Assembly (NCBI GenBank): GCA_903910555.1
Contig: CAIVZZ010000026.1
Location: 1-62,152, forward strand
DNA length: 62,152 nucleotides
Direction: 5' to 3'
Source of the DNA: an uncultured Gemmatimonadota bacterium
Lineage (GTDB): Bacteria > Gemmatimonadota > Gemmatimonadetes > Gemmatimonadales > Gemmatimonadaceae
A program made the translations under genes and the position numbers. Shown in pieces: positions 42,086-50,120 of this stretch (positions are counted from its first letter, which is position 1; each line of letters opens with the position of its first letter). The notes under the pieces were generated by a model. It did no database searches. It saw nothing but the letters and a program-made list of their open reading frames with translations, and was not told the DNA's origin.

Positions 42086-43299
42086 TCAAACCGCAGCGCT
42101 TCGATAGGATCGAGCCCCGCCGCGCGCCTCGCGGGCCAGACTCCAAACAGCACGCCAACAGTGCCCGAAAACGCGAAGGCCAGCAAGATCGAATCCGGCC
42201 CGACAAGTGTATTCCACCCAAACGCCTGGTGCATCAGCACCGCTGACAACATCCCCGCCCCCGCGCCGATGAATCCGCCGAACAGGCAGAGCACCACCGC
42301 CTCGATCAAAAACTGCGACATGATGTTGACGCGCGTCGCGCCGAGCGCCTTGCGAATACCGATTTCGCGCGTCCGTTCCGTCACGGAGACAAGCATGATG
42401 TTCATGATTCCGATTCCACCGACGAGCAACGACACCGACGCAATCCCGGCGAGCAGCATCGTGAACGTCTGACTGGTTTCGCTGAGCGTTTTCAGATATT
42501 CGTCGGACGAACGGATTCTAAAATCATCAGGTTTCCCCGCGCCGATCATATGCGACCGGCGAAGCAGCTGCTCGAGCTCCACGAGCGCGCCCGGCACATT
42601 TTCCTCGCTCGCAGCCGTCACGAACAGGTCGTTGAGAAACGGCGTTCCGAACATCCGGAAGCGCCCCGTCTCGAACGGAATGATGATCTGCGAATCCGGT
42701 TCGCCGAAATTTCCCTGATTCCCTTTTGATTTCAGAACGCCGATCACCTGGAACTGCATGCCCATAATCCGGATGTACTGTCCGATCATCGCGTCGGCCG
42801 ACGGCATGTTCAGCATTCCGACAACATCACCGCCGAGCACGGCCACGAGCCTCCGCGCCTGATCCTCCTGCTCCGTGAACATCCGGCCGACATCGAGTTC
42901 ATAACCGCGCACCGGAAGAAAATTCGACGTCGCGCCGGTGACCTGCGTGTTCGTGTTCTGATTCCGATACGTGACCTGCACATTCCGGTCCTGCTGCGGC
43001 TCCACCTCCGCGAGCATCGTCTCATGCTCGCGCAGATACTTCGCGTCTTTCTCCGTCATGCGCACAGGAGCTTGCACTGCGATCCCGCCGTTCAGCTGCC
43101 GCGCAGCATCCACCTGAAGCAATCGCGTGCCCAGCGCCGAGATCCGGTCTTGCACCGCCTTCGATGCGCCGTTGCCGAGCGCGGTCATTGCGATCACCGC
43201 GCCGACACCGATGATGATGCCGAGCATGGTGAGCAGTGAACGCATTTTGTTCGCACGGAGCGAGTCGAATGCGACCCGCACGACTTCAAGAACCAGCAT
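42082..43299 (-). CDS. MacB-like ABC permease (FtsX/MacB periplasmic core)
   Basis: 405-aa protein with an N-terminal helix (MRSLLTMLGIIIGVGAVIAMTAL), a periplasmic MacB-PCD core of about 220 residues and three C-terminal helices ending in the conserved GVWPARRAAGLDPIEALRFE. This is the permease half only. No cognate ABC ATPase lies beside it, which is unusual because MacB-type permeases need one. It overlaps tolC by 4 bp in the ECF-headed array. Confidence 0.92.
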   Translation of the reverse strand: MLVLEVVRVAFDSLRANKMRSLLTMLGIIIGVGAVIAMTALGNGASKAVQDRISALGTRLLQVDAARQLNGGIAVQAPVRMTEKDAKYLREHETMLAEVEPQQDRNVQVTYRNQNTNTQVTGATSNFLPVRGYELDVGRMFTEQEDQARRLVAVLGGDVVGMLNMPSADAMIGQYIRIMGMQFQVIGVLKSKGNQGNFGEPDSQIIIPFETGRFRMFGTPFLNDLFVTAASEENVPGALVELEQLLRRSHMIGAGKPDDFRIRSSDEYLKTLSETSQTFTMLLAGIASVSLLVGGIGIMNIMLVSVTERTREIGIRKALGATRVNIMSQFLIEAVVLCLFGGFIGAGAGMLSAVLMHQAFGWNTLVGPDSILLAFAFSGTVGVLFGVWPARRAAGLDPIEALRFE

Positions 43300-43351
43300 C
43301 GATTCAGAAGTCTCCGTTCAGCGCGGCCAAATCGCAGTGATCACGGCTTCT

Positions 43352-43831
43352 TCATGGTTTCTTCACATTCTTCGCAGCGCTGTCCTGCTCGGCCTGCTCG
43401 TGCTGCCACCGCAGTTCCTGCTGCGCGAGCATCTCGTGATAGCGCGTGCGCTGCGGTGCCGTGAGGACGCTGTCGATTTGCCGGCGCGTATCATCGAGCA
43501 CGGCCTGCATGCGCGGCCATGTTTCGTCGCGCACCGCGCTGACCGCTTCGAACTCGTGCCGTGAGATGCTGTCGACCGCAGTGGCCTGCGCGGGCGTGAG
43601 ATCGAGCGCCTTTGTAAAGCGCTCGAGGAAACGCTGCGACACCTGCCCGGGCTCGTGTCCCTCTTCCGCTTCTTCGACCGGTGCGCGTGAGAGTTTCATC
43701 CCTGGCACGAATCGCGGCCCACCGTCATGACCACGGTGCCCGAACTCGCGATCCGCCGACGCACCTGCCAAGCCACCAACGATAAACGCGACCGCGATCA
43801 CGATCGCCGCCGTTGCGCGTGGACCGATCAT
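43352..43831 (-). CDS. Spy/CpxP-like periplasmic protein
   Basis: 159-aa exported or membrane-anchored protein (GPRATAAIVIAVAFIVGGLAGA). The mature part is mostly helical with LDLTPAQATAVDSI and LTAPQRTRYHEML, the paired LTxxQ motifs of Spy/CpxP/ZraP-type stress proteins. It is rich in charged residues and a few His. Its start overlaps the stop of the preceding gene (ATGA). A role in sensing or buffering envelope stress for the operon is likely. Confidence 0.8.
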   Translation of the reverse strand: MIGPRATAAIVIAVAFIVGGLAGASADREFGHRGHDGGPRFVPGMKLSRAPVEEAEEGHEPGQVSQRFLERFTKALDLTPAQATAVDSISRHEFEAVSAVRDETWPRMQAVLDDTRRQIDSVLTAPQRTRYHEMLAQQELRWQHEQAEQDSAAKNVKKP

Positions 43832-44310
43832 CTCACGCCTCCGCCGGACGAGTCTGCGAGAAACGCAGCTGCCGGAACCGGAATCAACGCGTGCATCACC
43901 GCGCGCGGCGCTGCTGCGCCGGTCAGCACGGATTCGAACGCGTCGCGCGCGGAATCTGCGCCGCCCATGGCGATCGCCGCAGACGAAACCGCCGGGCGCG
44001 CATCATACTCCGCGCTGCTGTCCGACCGCAGATAGGTGAACAACAGCAACGCCGCTGCGAGACCGAGCGGCACCGCCGCAAGCGATGCGCGCGCCGCGTA
44101 ATCCCACCATGCCGCACCGGCCGCAGCAGTCGCGCGATATCCGCCCGACGCGCGTCGACGAAGCTCCACAAGGTGGGGCGCGACTGCCGCGGCGAGCGTA
44201 CTATGAAAAACCGTCCAGTCCGCGTCACGTTCGACCGATTGCTCGACCGCCTCGCGCAACTGCGACTGGAACTCAGGACTTTCAGCGGTCACATCGTCAT
44301 CGTTGTTCAT
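43828..44310 (-). CDS. Single-span membrane protein, putative anti-sigma factor
   Basis: 160-aa protein directly behind the ECF sigma gene (ATGA overlap). An acidic N-terminal cytoplasmic part (MNNDDDVTAESPEFQSQLRE) is followed by one helix (ASLAAVPLGLAAALLLFTYL) and an extracytoplasmic tail. This topology and position are those of anti-sigma factors. The zinc-binding HxxxCxxC signature is absent, so assignment rests on context. Confidence 0.65.
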   Translation of the reverse strand: MNNDDDVTAESPEFQSQLREAVEQSVERDADWTVFHSTLAAAVAPHLVELRRRASGGYRATAAAGAAWWDYAARASLAAVPLGLAAALLLFTYLRSDSSAEYDARPAVSSAAIAMGGADSARDAFESVLTGAAAPRAVMHALIPVPAAAFLADSSGGGVR

Positions 44311-44936
44311 TCGCCCTCCCTCCGTAACGGCGCGAGCGCTTCGCGCAGCGTGGCACGCGCCTGATGCAGCAGCCATCTCACCGTTCCGCTCGGAATCGCG
44401 AGCTGTTCGGCGATCTCCGCACCCGTGAATCCTTCAACGTCTGCGAGCTGCACGATCAGTTGCTGCCGCTCCGGCAACAGCTGAAGCGCCGCCGCGAACC
44501 GCTCGCGAATTTCCGCACGCTCGCCCACTGATTCGCTCGACGAAACCACCGCATCGCTTTCCATCAATGCCGACCCGCGCACATGTCCCGATTCGGCGGC
44601 GCGCGAGCGGATTGCCGTAAGACTCTTGTTCACGACGATCCGCATGAACCACGGACCAAATGGCCGGTCTGAATCGAACGAATCGATCGCCCGAACCGCC
44701 GCGATAAACGATTCCTGGACGACGTCCTCGGAGTCGGCGCCATTTTGCAGCAGGCGGTTTGCCACGGCGAATGCGCGTTTCGCGTATCGCCGAGCGAGAT
44801 CGTCAAATGCCTGATTGTCTCCGCGCTGGACCCGCGCAACGAGCTCGGCGTCGGATTCATCGGTTTGAGCCACGTCGCTCCCGGCGGCGAGGGGTTTCCG
44901 GAGGGTCGCAGGTTCGTCTCCACCCTCTCGATACAA
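44307..44936 (-). CDS. ECF-type RNA polymerase sigma factor
   Basis: 209-aa sigma-70 family protein with region 2 (DLARRYAKRAFAVANRLL, ADSEDVVQESFIAAVRAI, WFMRIVVNKSLTAIRSR) and region 4 (LPERQQLIVQLADVEGFTGAEIAEQLAIPSGTVRWLLHQARATL). It heads the minus-strand array that runs through the anti-sigma candidate, Spy-like protein, MacB-like permease, TolC, adaptor and RND pump. Autoregulation would place the entire efflux set under its control. Confidence 0.94.
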   Translation of the reverse strand: MYREGGDEPATLRKPLAAGSDVAQTDESDAELVARVQRGDNQAFDDLARRYAKRAFAVANRLLQNGADSEDVVQESFIAAVRAIDSFDSDRPFGPWFMRIVVNKSLTAIRSRAAESGHVRGSALMESDAVVSSSESVGERAEIRERFAAALQLLPERQQLIVQLADVEGFTGAEIAEQLAIPSGTVRWLLHQARATLREALAPLRREGE

Positions 44937-45027
44937 CCAGAGCGGCCGGAGTGTTGGGTGAACACTGTCCCTTTATATTGAAATTACAGATTGTTGCCGG
45001 TGACCGCACGATACGAGGGGGCTGCCG
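44937..45027. promoter_or_regulatory. Divergent promoter region with palindrome (sigma operon / msrB)
   Basis: The 91-bp gap holds a perfect inverted repeat AGTGTT-N5-AACACT at 44950-44966 and an AT-rich island at 44972-44979 that reads TATAAA on the minus strand and TATATT on the plus strand, usable as a -10 box either way. A shared operator for the ECF operon and the divergent methionine sulfoxide reductase is plausible. Confidence 0.45.
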
Positions 45028-45609
45028 ATGAGTCGTCGTGAAGAACGCATGGCACTGAACCGTCGGGAATTTCTGTGTCGCGCCGCGGCGGCGGTGGCGA
45101 TTGGCTCCCTCCCCGGATCGCGACTTTTTGCGGCACCGATGGGAAACCCGCGCGCGGACGAAGTGCTCATCGTCCAGTTCAATGCGGCGGGCGTGAAAGA
45201 AGGCGCCGTCAAATTGCCCAAGGTGGTAAAAACCGAACGCGAGTGGCGACAGCTGCTGTTACCACTCGCGTTCGATGTTACCCGTCACGCCGGTACCGAG
45301 CGTTCCTTCACCGGCGCGTATTGGGACTTCCATGAAAAGGGCGTGTACCGCTGCACCTGCTGCGACACGGCGCTCTTCAGTTCCGTTCATAAATTCGATC
45401 CGCACACCGGCTGGCCAAGTTTCTGGCGGCCGATTGCCGATGAGAATGTCGTCGGTCCGTTGGCGCAAACGGCGGGCGCCGATCCCACCGAGGTGACGTG
45501 CCACCGCTGTGACGCGCACCTCGGCGATATCTACAATGACGGACCTCGCCCAACCGGCCTGCGCTATTGCATCGACTCGGTCGCCCTCAAATTTGTGAAG
45601 GCGCCGTAG
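45028..45609 (+). CDS. msrB: Exported peptide-methionine (R)-S-oxide reductase (zinc-type MsrB)
   Basis: 193-aa enzyme that reduces methionine-R-sulfoxide in proteins. A twin-arginine-like leader (NRREFLCRAAAAVAIGSLPGS) suggests export. The MsrB fold is clear: zinc cysteines in CTCCDTALF and VTCHRCDAHLG, HTGWPSFW, and the catalytic Cys in GLRYCIDSVAL. GAGGGGG lies upstream of the ATG. It diverges from the ECF sigma operon, consistent with an oxidative envelope-stress response. It differs from the second MsrB at 47550. Confidence 0.94.
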   Translation: MSRREERMALNRREFLCRAAAAVAIGSLPGSRLFAAPMGNPRADEVLIVQFNAAGVKEGAVKLPKVVKTEREWRQLLLPLAFDVTRHAGTERSFTGAYWDFHEKGVYRCTCCDTALFSSVHKFDPHTGWPSFWRPIADENVVGPLAQTAGADPTEVTCHRCDAHLGDIYNDGPRPTGLRYCIDSVALKFVKAP

Positions 45610-45627
45610 TCGATCCGTTCAACCCGC

Positions 45628-46203
45628 TTAGTTGCCGATGTACTCGACGTGCACGTATGTCCCCAAGCGGACATTGTACGCGAGGTAGTAGCCCGGATGA
45701 TCCGGATCCGGATACAGCGTGATGTCGTCGGTGTCCCACAGCCAGCCGTCCGTGTAACCGTAGTCCACGGCTGCGACATTCCAGAAGAAGCCGCCGAACC
45801 CGAAACGCGCCCTGTCGCCGCCGCCCAAACGATAGACATGGCCGGCGCCGATCTCGCCGTCGAAACGTCCGTGAGCCCACGGGTGGTCGAGGCGAAGTCC
45901 GACTTCATTGCGGCGCGTGTCGTGACCGATCCACGCGTTGTTGTGCACGTCGACGTGCGGCGCGACCGGATGTCCTTCCATGTGGGCTACCGTCGGTGCG
46001 GGGCGCTGTGGCGCAGAGCGCGCAGGAGCGGCCGTGCGCACTGGCCCGCGCGGCGGGATGTGTCCGCCGCCGACTGGCGCGCGCGGCGCTGCGCGCGGCG
46101 CCGGCGCGGGGGCACGATGTGCGGGCTCGCCACGACCACCCTGCGCGAGCAATGGCGCCGCTGCTAAAACTGCGAAGGTGAACAGACCGATCGTTCTTTT
46201 CAT
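45628..46203 (-). CDS. Secreted Pro/Ala-rich hypothetical protein
   Basis: 191 aa with signal peptide (MKRTIGLFTFAVLAAAPLLAQG), a Pro/Ala/Arg-rich low-complexity linker, then an aromatic C-terminal part (HPWAHGRFDGEIGAGHVYRL, GFFWNVAAVDYGYTDGWLWD, PDPDHPGYYLAYNVRLGTYVHVEYIGN). GGAG precedes the ATG at 46203. I do not recognise a family beyond similarity of style to small envelope proteins of this phylum. It converges on msrB with an 18-bp gap. Confidence 0.7.
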   Translation of the reverse strand: MKRTIGLFTFAVLAAAPLLAQGGRGEPAHRAPAPAPRAAPRAPVGGGHIPPRGPVRTAAPARSAPQRPAPTVAHMEGHPVAPHVDVHNNAWIGHDTRRNEVGLRLDHPWAHGRFDGEIGAGHVYRLGGGDRARFGFGGFFWNVAAVDYGYTDGWLWDTDDITLYPDPDHPGYYLAYNVRLGTYVHVEYIGN

Positions 46204-46432
46204 TGATACTCCGTGCGTTCGACTCGTGGTTGATGTCCTCACAGTCAAAGTGCGCATACGCCACACGCGATACTATCGCGCAAACGGAGTGAGTTGTCCG
46301 CGCCGTCGGAGTAGACCGATCGTGCGATAGGCGGCGATGGCACTGCGCGCTATTCATCCGCTCAAGGAATCCAGCAGCCGCAAATACGTCGCGCGACGCC
46401 GCGACCACGAAAACAAACACAGGAAGGAAACA

Positions 46433-46759
46433 ATGAAGCTTGCAACGGGAGTACGTGTCTTCGCGGCGATGACACTCGCCGTAACTGCCAGTGGCTGCAT
46501 GATCAGCGGCCGCGGCGGTCCGATCGTGTCGGTTGGTTTTCTCGTCCGTGAACCACCGCCGGAACGTGTCGAGATCGTGAGTGAGCGCCCGTACACCGAA
46601 GCGGTGTGGATTGGTGGCCACTGGGCGGCGAACGGCGGCGAGTACGCATGGCAAGCGGGCCGCTGGGAACGTCCGGAATCCGGCAAGCACGAGTGGGTCA
46701 GCGGACACTGGGAGCATGAAGAGCGTGGTTGGCACTACTCCGAAGGTCACTGGCGCTAG
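46433..46759 (+). CDS. YXWGXW-repeat lipoprotein
   Basis: 108-aa lipoprotein (MKLATGVRVFAAMTLAVTASGC, lipobox ASGC). The mature part carries repeated W/G/H motifs (WIGGHWAANGGEYAWQAGRW, WVSGHWEHEERGWHYSEGHW) typical of YXWGXW repeat proteins, which are envelope proteins of unknown function. AGGAAGG lies just upstream of the ATG. A strong bidirectional terminator follows. Confidence 0.85.
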   Translation: MKLATGVRVFAAMTLAVTASGCMISGRGGPIVSVGFLVREPPPERVEIVSERPYTEAVWIGGHWAANGGEYAWQAGRWERPESGKHEWVSGHWEHEERGWHYSEGHWR

Positions 46760-46776
46760 GCTGATGGCTTAAAAGA

Positions 46777-46820
46777 AAATCCCGGCGGAGCACGAACCAC
46801 GCGCTCCGCCGGGATTTTTC
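46777..46820. terminator. Bidirectional rho-independent terminator
   Basis: Stem AAATCCCGGCGGAGC (46777-46791) pairs with GCTCCGCCGGGATTT (46803-46817) around an 11-nt loop, with A-rich sequence on the left and T-rich sequence on the right. It serves both the YXWGXW gene and the convergent PEBP gene. Confidence 0.92.
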
Positions 46821-46849
46821 CTTTAGCTGCGCGACGAACTACAACCTCA

Positions 46850-47467
46850 CTACGGCGCCATCGCCTGGCCGAGTCCGATCACTTCGCCGCTGGCGAGCAC
46901 ATGATCTTTGAGCGCAGCGGTCAGCGCTTCGAACGTCGGGAGCGCGCCGGCATCAACCTGCGTGTCGAGCGCGAACACCTGCAGATGATAGCGATGCTTC
47001 GGTCCGGCGGGCGTACGCGGGCCCATGTACGGCTGCGTCGCTCCGCGGATGTTCGGTCCGTATGCTGCACCGGCCGGCGGTGCCGCCATGCCGGCGTCGA
47101 GCTTCATGACGTTCGCCGGGATATTCACCATCGACCAGTGAAAAATCGGCGCGCCGTTTCGCATCGCATCAGCGTCCTGCATTATGATCACGAACGATTT
47201 CGTCGCCTTCGGCGCGCCCGTCCACGCGAGGCCCGGGAAAACGTTTCCCTTGTACTGCGTGTTCTCAAACGGAATGTCACCCATCTGCGCGAACGCGGGC
47301 GTGGTGACGGTGAGCTTCGCGCCGCCCTTGGCGGGCACGGTGACCAACGCCAGCTGCGCCGCGCCCGGCTCAACGGCCGGCGGCGGCGGTGACTGCGCGA
47401 TCAACGCGGGCGCGAACGTCACGCTGAGCAGAACTGCAGAGATCGAGAGAAAGCGATGCACTTTCAT
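46850..47467 (-). CDS. YbhB/YbcL (PEBP/Raf-kinase-inhibitor-like) exported protein
   Basis: 205-aa protein with signal peptide (MKVHRFLSISAVLLSVTFAPALIA). The PEBP-like core is visible: GNVFPGLAWTGAPKATKSFVIIMQDADA, PIFHWSMVNIPANV, YMGPRTPAGPKHRYHLQVFALD, and ALTAALKDHVLASGEVIG. Family members bind small anionic ligands; the biological role is unknown. Confidence 0.9.
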   Translation of the reverse strand: MKVHRFLSISAVLLSVTFAPALIAQSPPPPAVEPGAAQLALVTVPAKGGAKLTVTTPAFAQMGDIPFENTQYKGNVFPGLAWTGAPKATKSFVIIMQDADAMRNGAPIFHWSMVNIPANVMKLDAGMAAPPAGAAYGPNIRGATQPYMGPRTPAGPKHRYHLQVFALDTQVDAGALPTFEALTAALKDHVLASGEVIGLGQAMAP

Positions 47468-47549
47468 GAAGTCGGGCTTCCTGGTTGAGATTGTGTGGGG
47501 GATCGTGCCGCGTGCACGAACAGCGTTCTAGTGGGCTGCTGCGAGGGTT

Positions 47550-48101
47550 CTACTTCTTCTTCTGGAACAACGGCAGATACTTGCCGTAGCCGCTGCTCTC
47601 CAGCTTCTCGACAGGAATGAAACGCATCGACGCAGAGTTCATGCAATAACGCAACCCCGTCGGCTGCGGGCCGTCATCGAATACGTGTCCGAGATGAGAG
47701 TTCGCGTGCGCAGATCGCACTTCGGTGCGGTCCATGCCGAGGCTCTTGTCATCTTTCGATTTAATATTCTTCGGCTCGAGCGGCTTCGTGAACGACGGCC
47801 AGCCGGTTCCCGATTCGTATTTGTCGAGCGAGCTGAACAGCACTTCGCCCGAGACAACATCGACGTAGATCCCCGCGGCGTGGTTGTTCCAGTACTCGTT
47901 GTTGAACGGCCGCTCGGTATCGTCGTGCTGCGTGACTTCGTACTGGATCGGCGAGAGGATCTTTTTCAGTTCCGCATCGCTCGGCTTCACGAAGTGCTGC
48001 AGGTCAGTGGGAGCCTGCGCCTGCACCGGGCGCGATGGAAACGCAGAGAACGCGAGAGCGACGACTGCGGCGGCGAACAACCTCGAATTGCGCGACAACA
48101 T
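47550..48101 (-). CDS. msrB: Exported MsrB-like methionine sulfoxide reductase without zinc site
   Basis: 183-aa enzyme with signal peptide ([21 protein letters not shown]). It has [56 protein letters not shown] with the catalytic Cys, but the two CxxC zinc pairs are replaced (VVSGEVLF and SAHANSHLG). It is therefore a metal-free type distinct from the MsrB at 45028. GGAG lies 6 nt before the ATG and partly inside a stable hairpin at 48109-48148. Confidence 0.92.
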   Translation of the reverse strand: MLSRNSRLFAAAVVALAFSAFPSRPVQAQAPTDLQHFVKPSDAELKKILSPIQYEVTQHDDTERPFNNEYWNNHAAGIYVDVVSGEVLFSSLDKYESGTGWPSFTKPLEPKNIKSKDDKSLGMDRTEVRSAHANSHLGHVFDDGPQPTGLRYCMNSASMRFIPVEKLESSGYGKYLPLFQKKK

Positions 48102-48108
48102 TTAAAAC

Positions 48109-48148
48109 TCCGGGGTAGCCATGGATACGTACCATGTTCTACCCCGGA
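48109..48148 (-). promoter_or_regulatory. Hairpin overlapping the ribosome-binding site of the second msrB
   Basis: Arms CCGGGGTAGCCATGG (48110-48124) and CCATGTTCTACCCCGG (48132-48147) pair almost fully around a seven-base loop. On the minus-strand mRNA the 3' arm runs into the Shine-Dalgarno GGAG (48108-48111), so most of it is paired, with the ATG six nt further on. It may also terminate blaR1 transcription (AGTTTT follows). Translational control or a thermometer-like switch is possible. Confidence 0.6.
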
Positions 48149-48173
48149 ATCTAGGATTTGTCGGGTACGGCGG

Positions 48174-49661
48174 CTACGGCATCGCGGTGATAATTACGAC
48201 CGAAAGCGTGAGTATTCCGTTGGACCCGGTGTCCGATAGCAACGTCTCCAACGTCGCGCGCTGCCCTTCCGCGGTGGACATTGGGCCGCCGTCGACGTTG
48301 AAGATGTATGGCGCCTGCACGAGTTGACGCACGGGCTGTCCGTTCACTACGGCCGGCCGAAACTGCATATGGGGCAACGCCGCGATTATTGCATCGCGAA
48401 ACAGTGCATGAGTCACATGAATGAACTTCGCGGTCGTCGTGTCGACGCTGCCGTCCGCATTGACGACGAACGCGACGAGAACCGCGCCGCCGAGACCAGC
48501 CTTTTTGAGAATGTCCGGATAACGCGGCTGCGCTCCGCCCGGCACTTGCATCACAGGATGGTCGTCGCTGCGCGTGACGATGTCCGTGTCGCTCCCAGCG
48601 TCGGCGGCCGTTATCGTCGGCATTCTCGTGACGGGCACCGCTGGCTCGCGCACGACCGGCATCTCCACCGGCGGGGTGAGTGCTTCATGTGCGACGAACA
48701 CGGGAGGCGTCAGCTTCGGCGCATTCGAGAAAATCGCCGGGGCCGCGGTCAGTTCTTTCGCAAACGTCGTCGATCCCGCGAGCGCGCAGACCGCGAGCAC
48801 GGCAAATCCCGCAATACGCACGCGCGGATTGTTCGGACGTGGAGCATTCATGGCGTCTATCCTCCGGCTCAGATGTGAATTCGATTCCGCAAGCATCGGT
48901 GCAAGGCGCACATGCGATTGGCGCTGTGCGATAAACAGCAGAAGTCTCGAGTAACGCTCGGAATCGCTCGCATGGCGCAGCACTCGCACATCGCAATCGA
49001 CTTCCACAGCGAGCCGCAGGCGCTTCGCGATCCACCACACGCCGAGGTTCCACGGCGTGAGCGCGATCGCAAACGCGACGACGAGCGTGAGCTGTGGATC
49101 GCGCGCGCGGCAATGCTCCTGTTCGTGCCGTACGACAAGCGCCCGCAGCGGCGCGTCGAGATCGAACAGCCAGCGCGGCATCAGTACGCGCGGACGGTGC
49201 GCGCCGAACACGGCCGGACCGATCGTCGGCGTGACCAGCACCGGAACGCCTTCGATCATTTCGCGATCAGCCGATCGCTCCACTCGCGACAGCGCACGCA
49301 TCGCAACCACGAGCCGCGCGATGAGCAAGAGCGAGGCACACGCCCAGAGTGCGATGAGCGCCCCATTCATGTACGCGATCCACGCTGGCGGAAGAGTAGG
49401 CAGCGCCTTTCCAATGGTCACGACTGTCGACCCATCAATCGTCACTGGCGCGAGCTGCGTGACGGCTGCACTGGCACCGCGGCCGAACACAGAGGCAACC
49501 GCCGGCGCCGCGAGCGGCCACCCGATCGCTCCCACCAGCGCGAACACCCACGCACCGCGCGCCTCACGTGCAACCGTGCGGAGCGCACGCTCGGCAGCGA
49601 TCGCCGCCACGCCGAGCAGAATCGCCAGCGCCGTCGACGCAAGCATCCATGTAATAATCAT
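48174..49661 (-). CDS. BlaR1-like M56 peptidase with C-terminal TonB domain
   Basis: 495-aa membrane protein. Several N-terminal helices flank an M56 metallopeptidase motif HEQEH (residues 179-183). After a further helix (RVRIAGFAVLAVCALAGSTTF) comes a long linker and a TonB C-terminal-like domain (GGAQPRYPDILKKAGLGGAVLVAFVVNADGSV, HMQFRPAVVNGQPVRQLVQAPYIF). Classic BlaR1 carries a penicillin-binding sensor here; this one has a TonB-type domain instead. It overlaps the upstream BlaI-type repressor gene by 4 bp and is expected to inactivate that repressor by proteolysis on a signal. Confidence 0.9.
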   Translation of the reverse strand: MIITWMLASTALAILLGVAAIAAERALRTVAREARGAWVFALVGAIGWPLAAPAVASVFGRGASAAVTQLAPVTIDGSTVVTIGKALPTLPPAWIAYMNGALIALWACASLLLIARLVVAMRALSRVERSADREMIEGVPVLVTPTIGPAVFGAHRPRVLMPRWLFDLDAPLRALVVRHEQEHCRARDPQLTLVVAFAIALTPWNLGVWWIAKRLRLAVEVDCDVRVLRHASDSERYSRLLLFIAQRQSHVRLAPMLAESNSHLSRRIDAMNAPRPNNPRVRIAGFAVLAVCALAGSTTFAKELTAAPAIFSNAPKLTPPVFVAHEALTPPVEMPVVREPAVPVTRMPTITAADAGSDTDIVTRSDDHPVMQVPGGAQPRYPDILKKAGLGGAVLVAFVVNADGSVDTTTAKFIHVTHALFRDAIIAALPHMQFRPAVVNGQPVRQLVQAPYIFNVDGGPMSTAEGQRATLETLLSDTGSNGILTLSVVIITAMP

Positions 49662-50050
49662 TGCGCCCCCCGCCCTTTCTTCCCCTTCTCTTTGATCCGC
49701 TTCGCCAGCCGCTGCAGCTCATCCGCGCCGACACTCTTTTCATCGACCAGATGCGCGAGCAGCTCCTCCGGCGATCCCTCAAAGAGCGAATCGAGCAGGC
49801 GCGTGATCGCGCTCCGCCGCGCCGACCGCTGTTGCACACGCGGGAAGTACCGATGCGCGCGCCCTTCCTCCTCATGCGTCACGAACTCCTTCACTTCGAG
49901 ATTGCGAAGGATCGTGAGCACCGTCGTATACGCCAGCTTCGCGGAGAGCTGCTCGCGCACCTCGCCCACAGTCCCCGACCCGATCTCCCAGAGCACGGCC
50001 ATCACGTCGAGCTCGCGATCCCCGAGTGTTCCAAGCGTCGTCCCATCCAT
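49658..50050 (-). CDS. BlaI/MecI-family transcriptional repressor
   Basis: 130-aa winged-helix repressor: LGDRELDVMAVLWEIGSGTVGEVREQL, then YTTVLTILRNLEVKEFVTHEEEGRAHRYFP, followed by a dimerisation helix and a basic tail. The ATG at 50050 is preceded by GAGG; a TTG at 50068 is less likely. It is co-transcribed with the BlaR1-like protease. Two palindromes upstream are probable binding sites. Confidence 0.94.
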   Translation of the reverse strand: MDGTTLGTLGDRELDVMAVLWEIGSGTVGEVREQLSAKLAYTTVLTILRNLEVKEFVTHEEEGRAHRYFPRVQQRSARRSAITRLLDSLFEGSPEELLAHLVDEKSVGADELQRLAKRIKEKGKKGRGAQ

Positions 50051-50073
50051 CGGCTGCCTCACAGGCAAGTGTT

Positions 50074-50091
50074 CTACTACGATGATAGTAG
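50074..50091. promoter_or_regulatory. Putative BlaI operator 1
   Basis: Palindrome CTACTA-N6-TAGTAG (CTACTACGATGATAGTAG), 24 bp upstream of the blaI start. The TACTA/TAGTA core agrees with known BlaI/MecI-type dyads, so autoregulation of the blaI-blaR1 pair is likely. Confidence 0.7.
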
Positions 50092-50120
50092 TATGCTACG
50101 CCCCCGCCTCCAGGTTGTCA

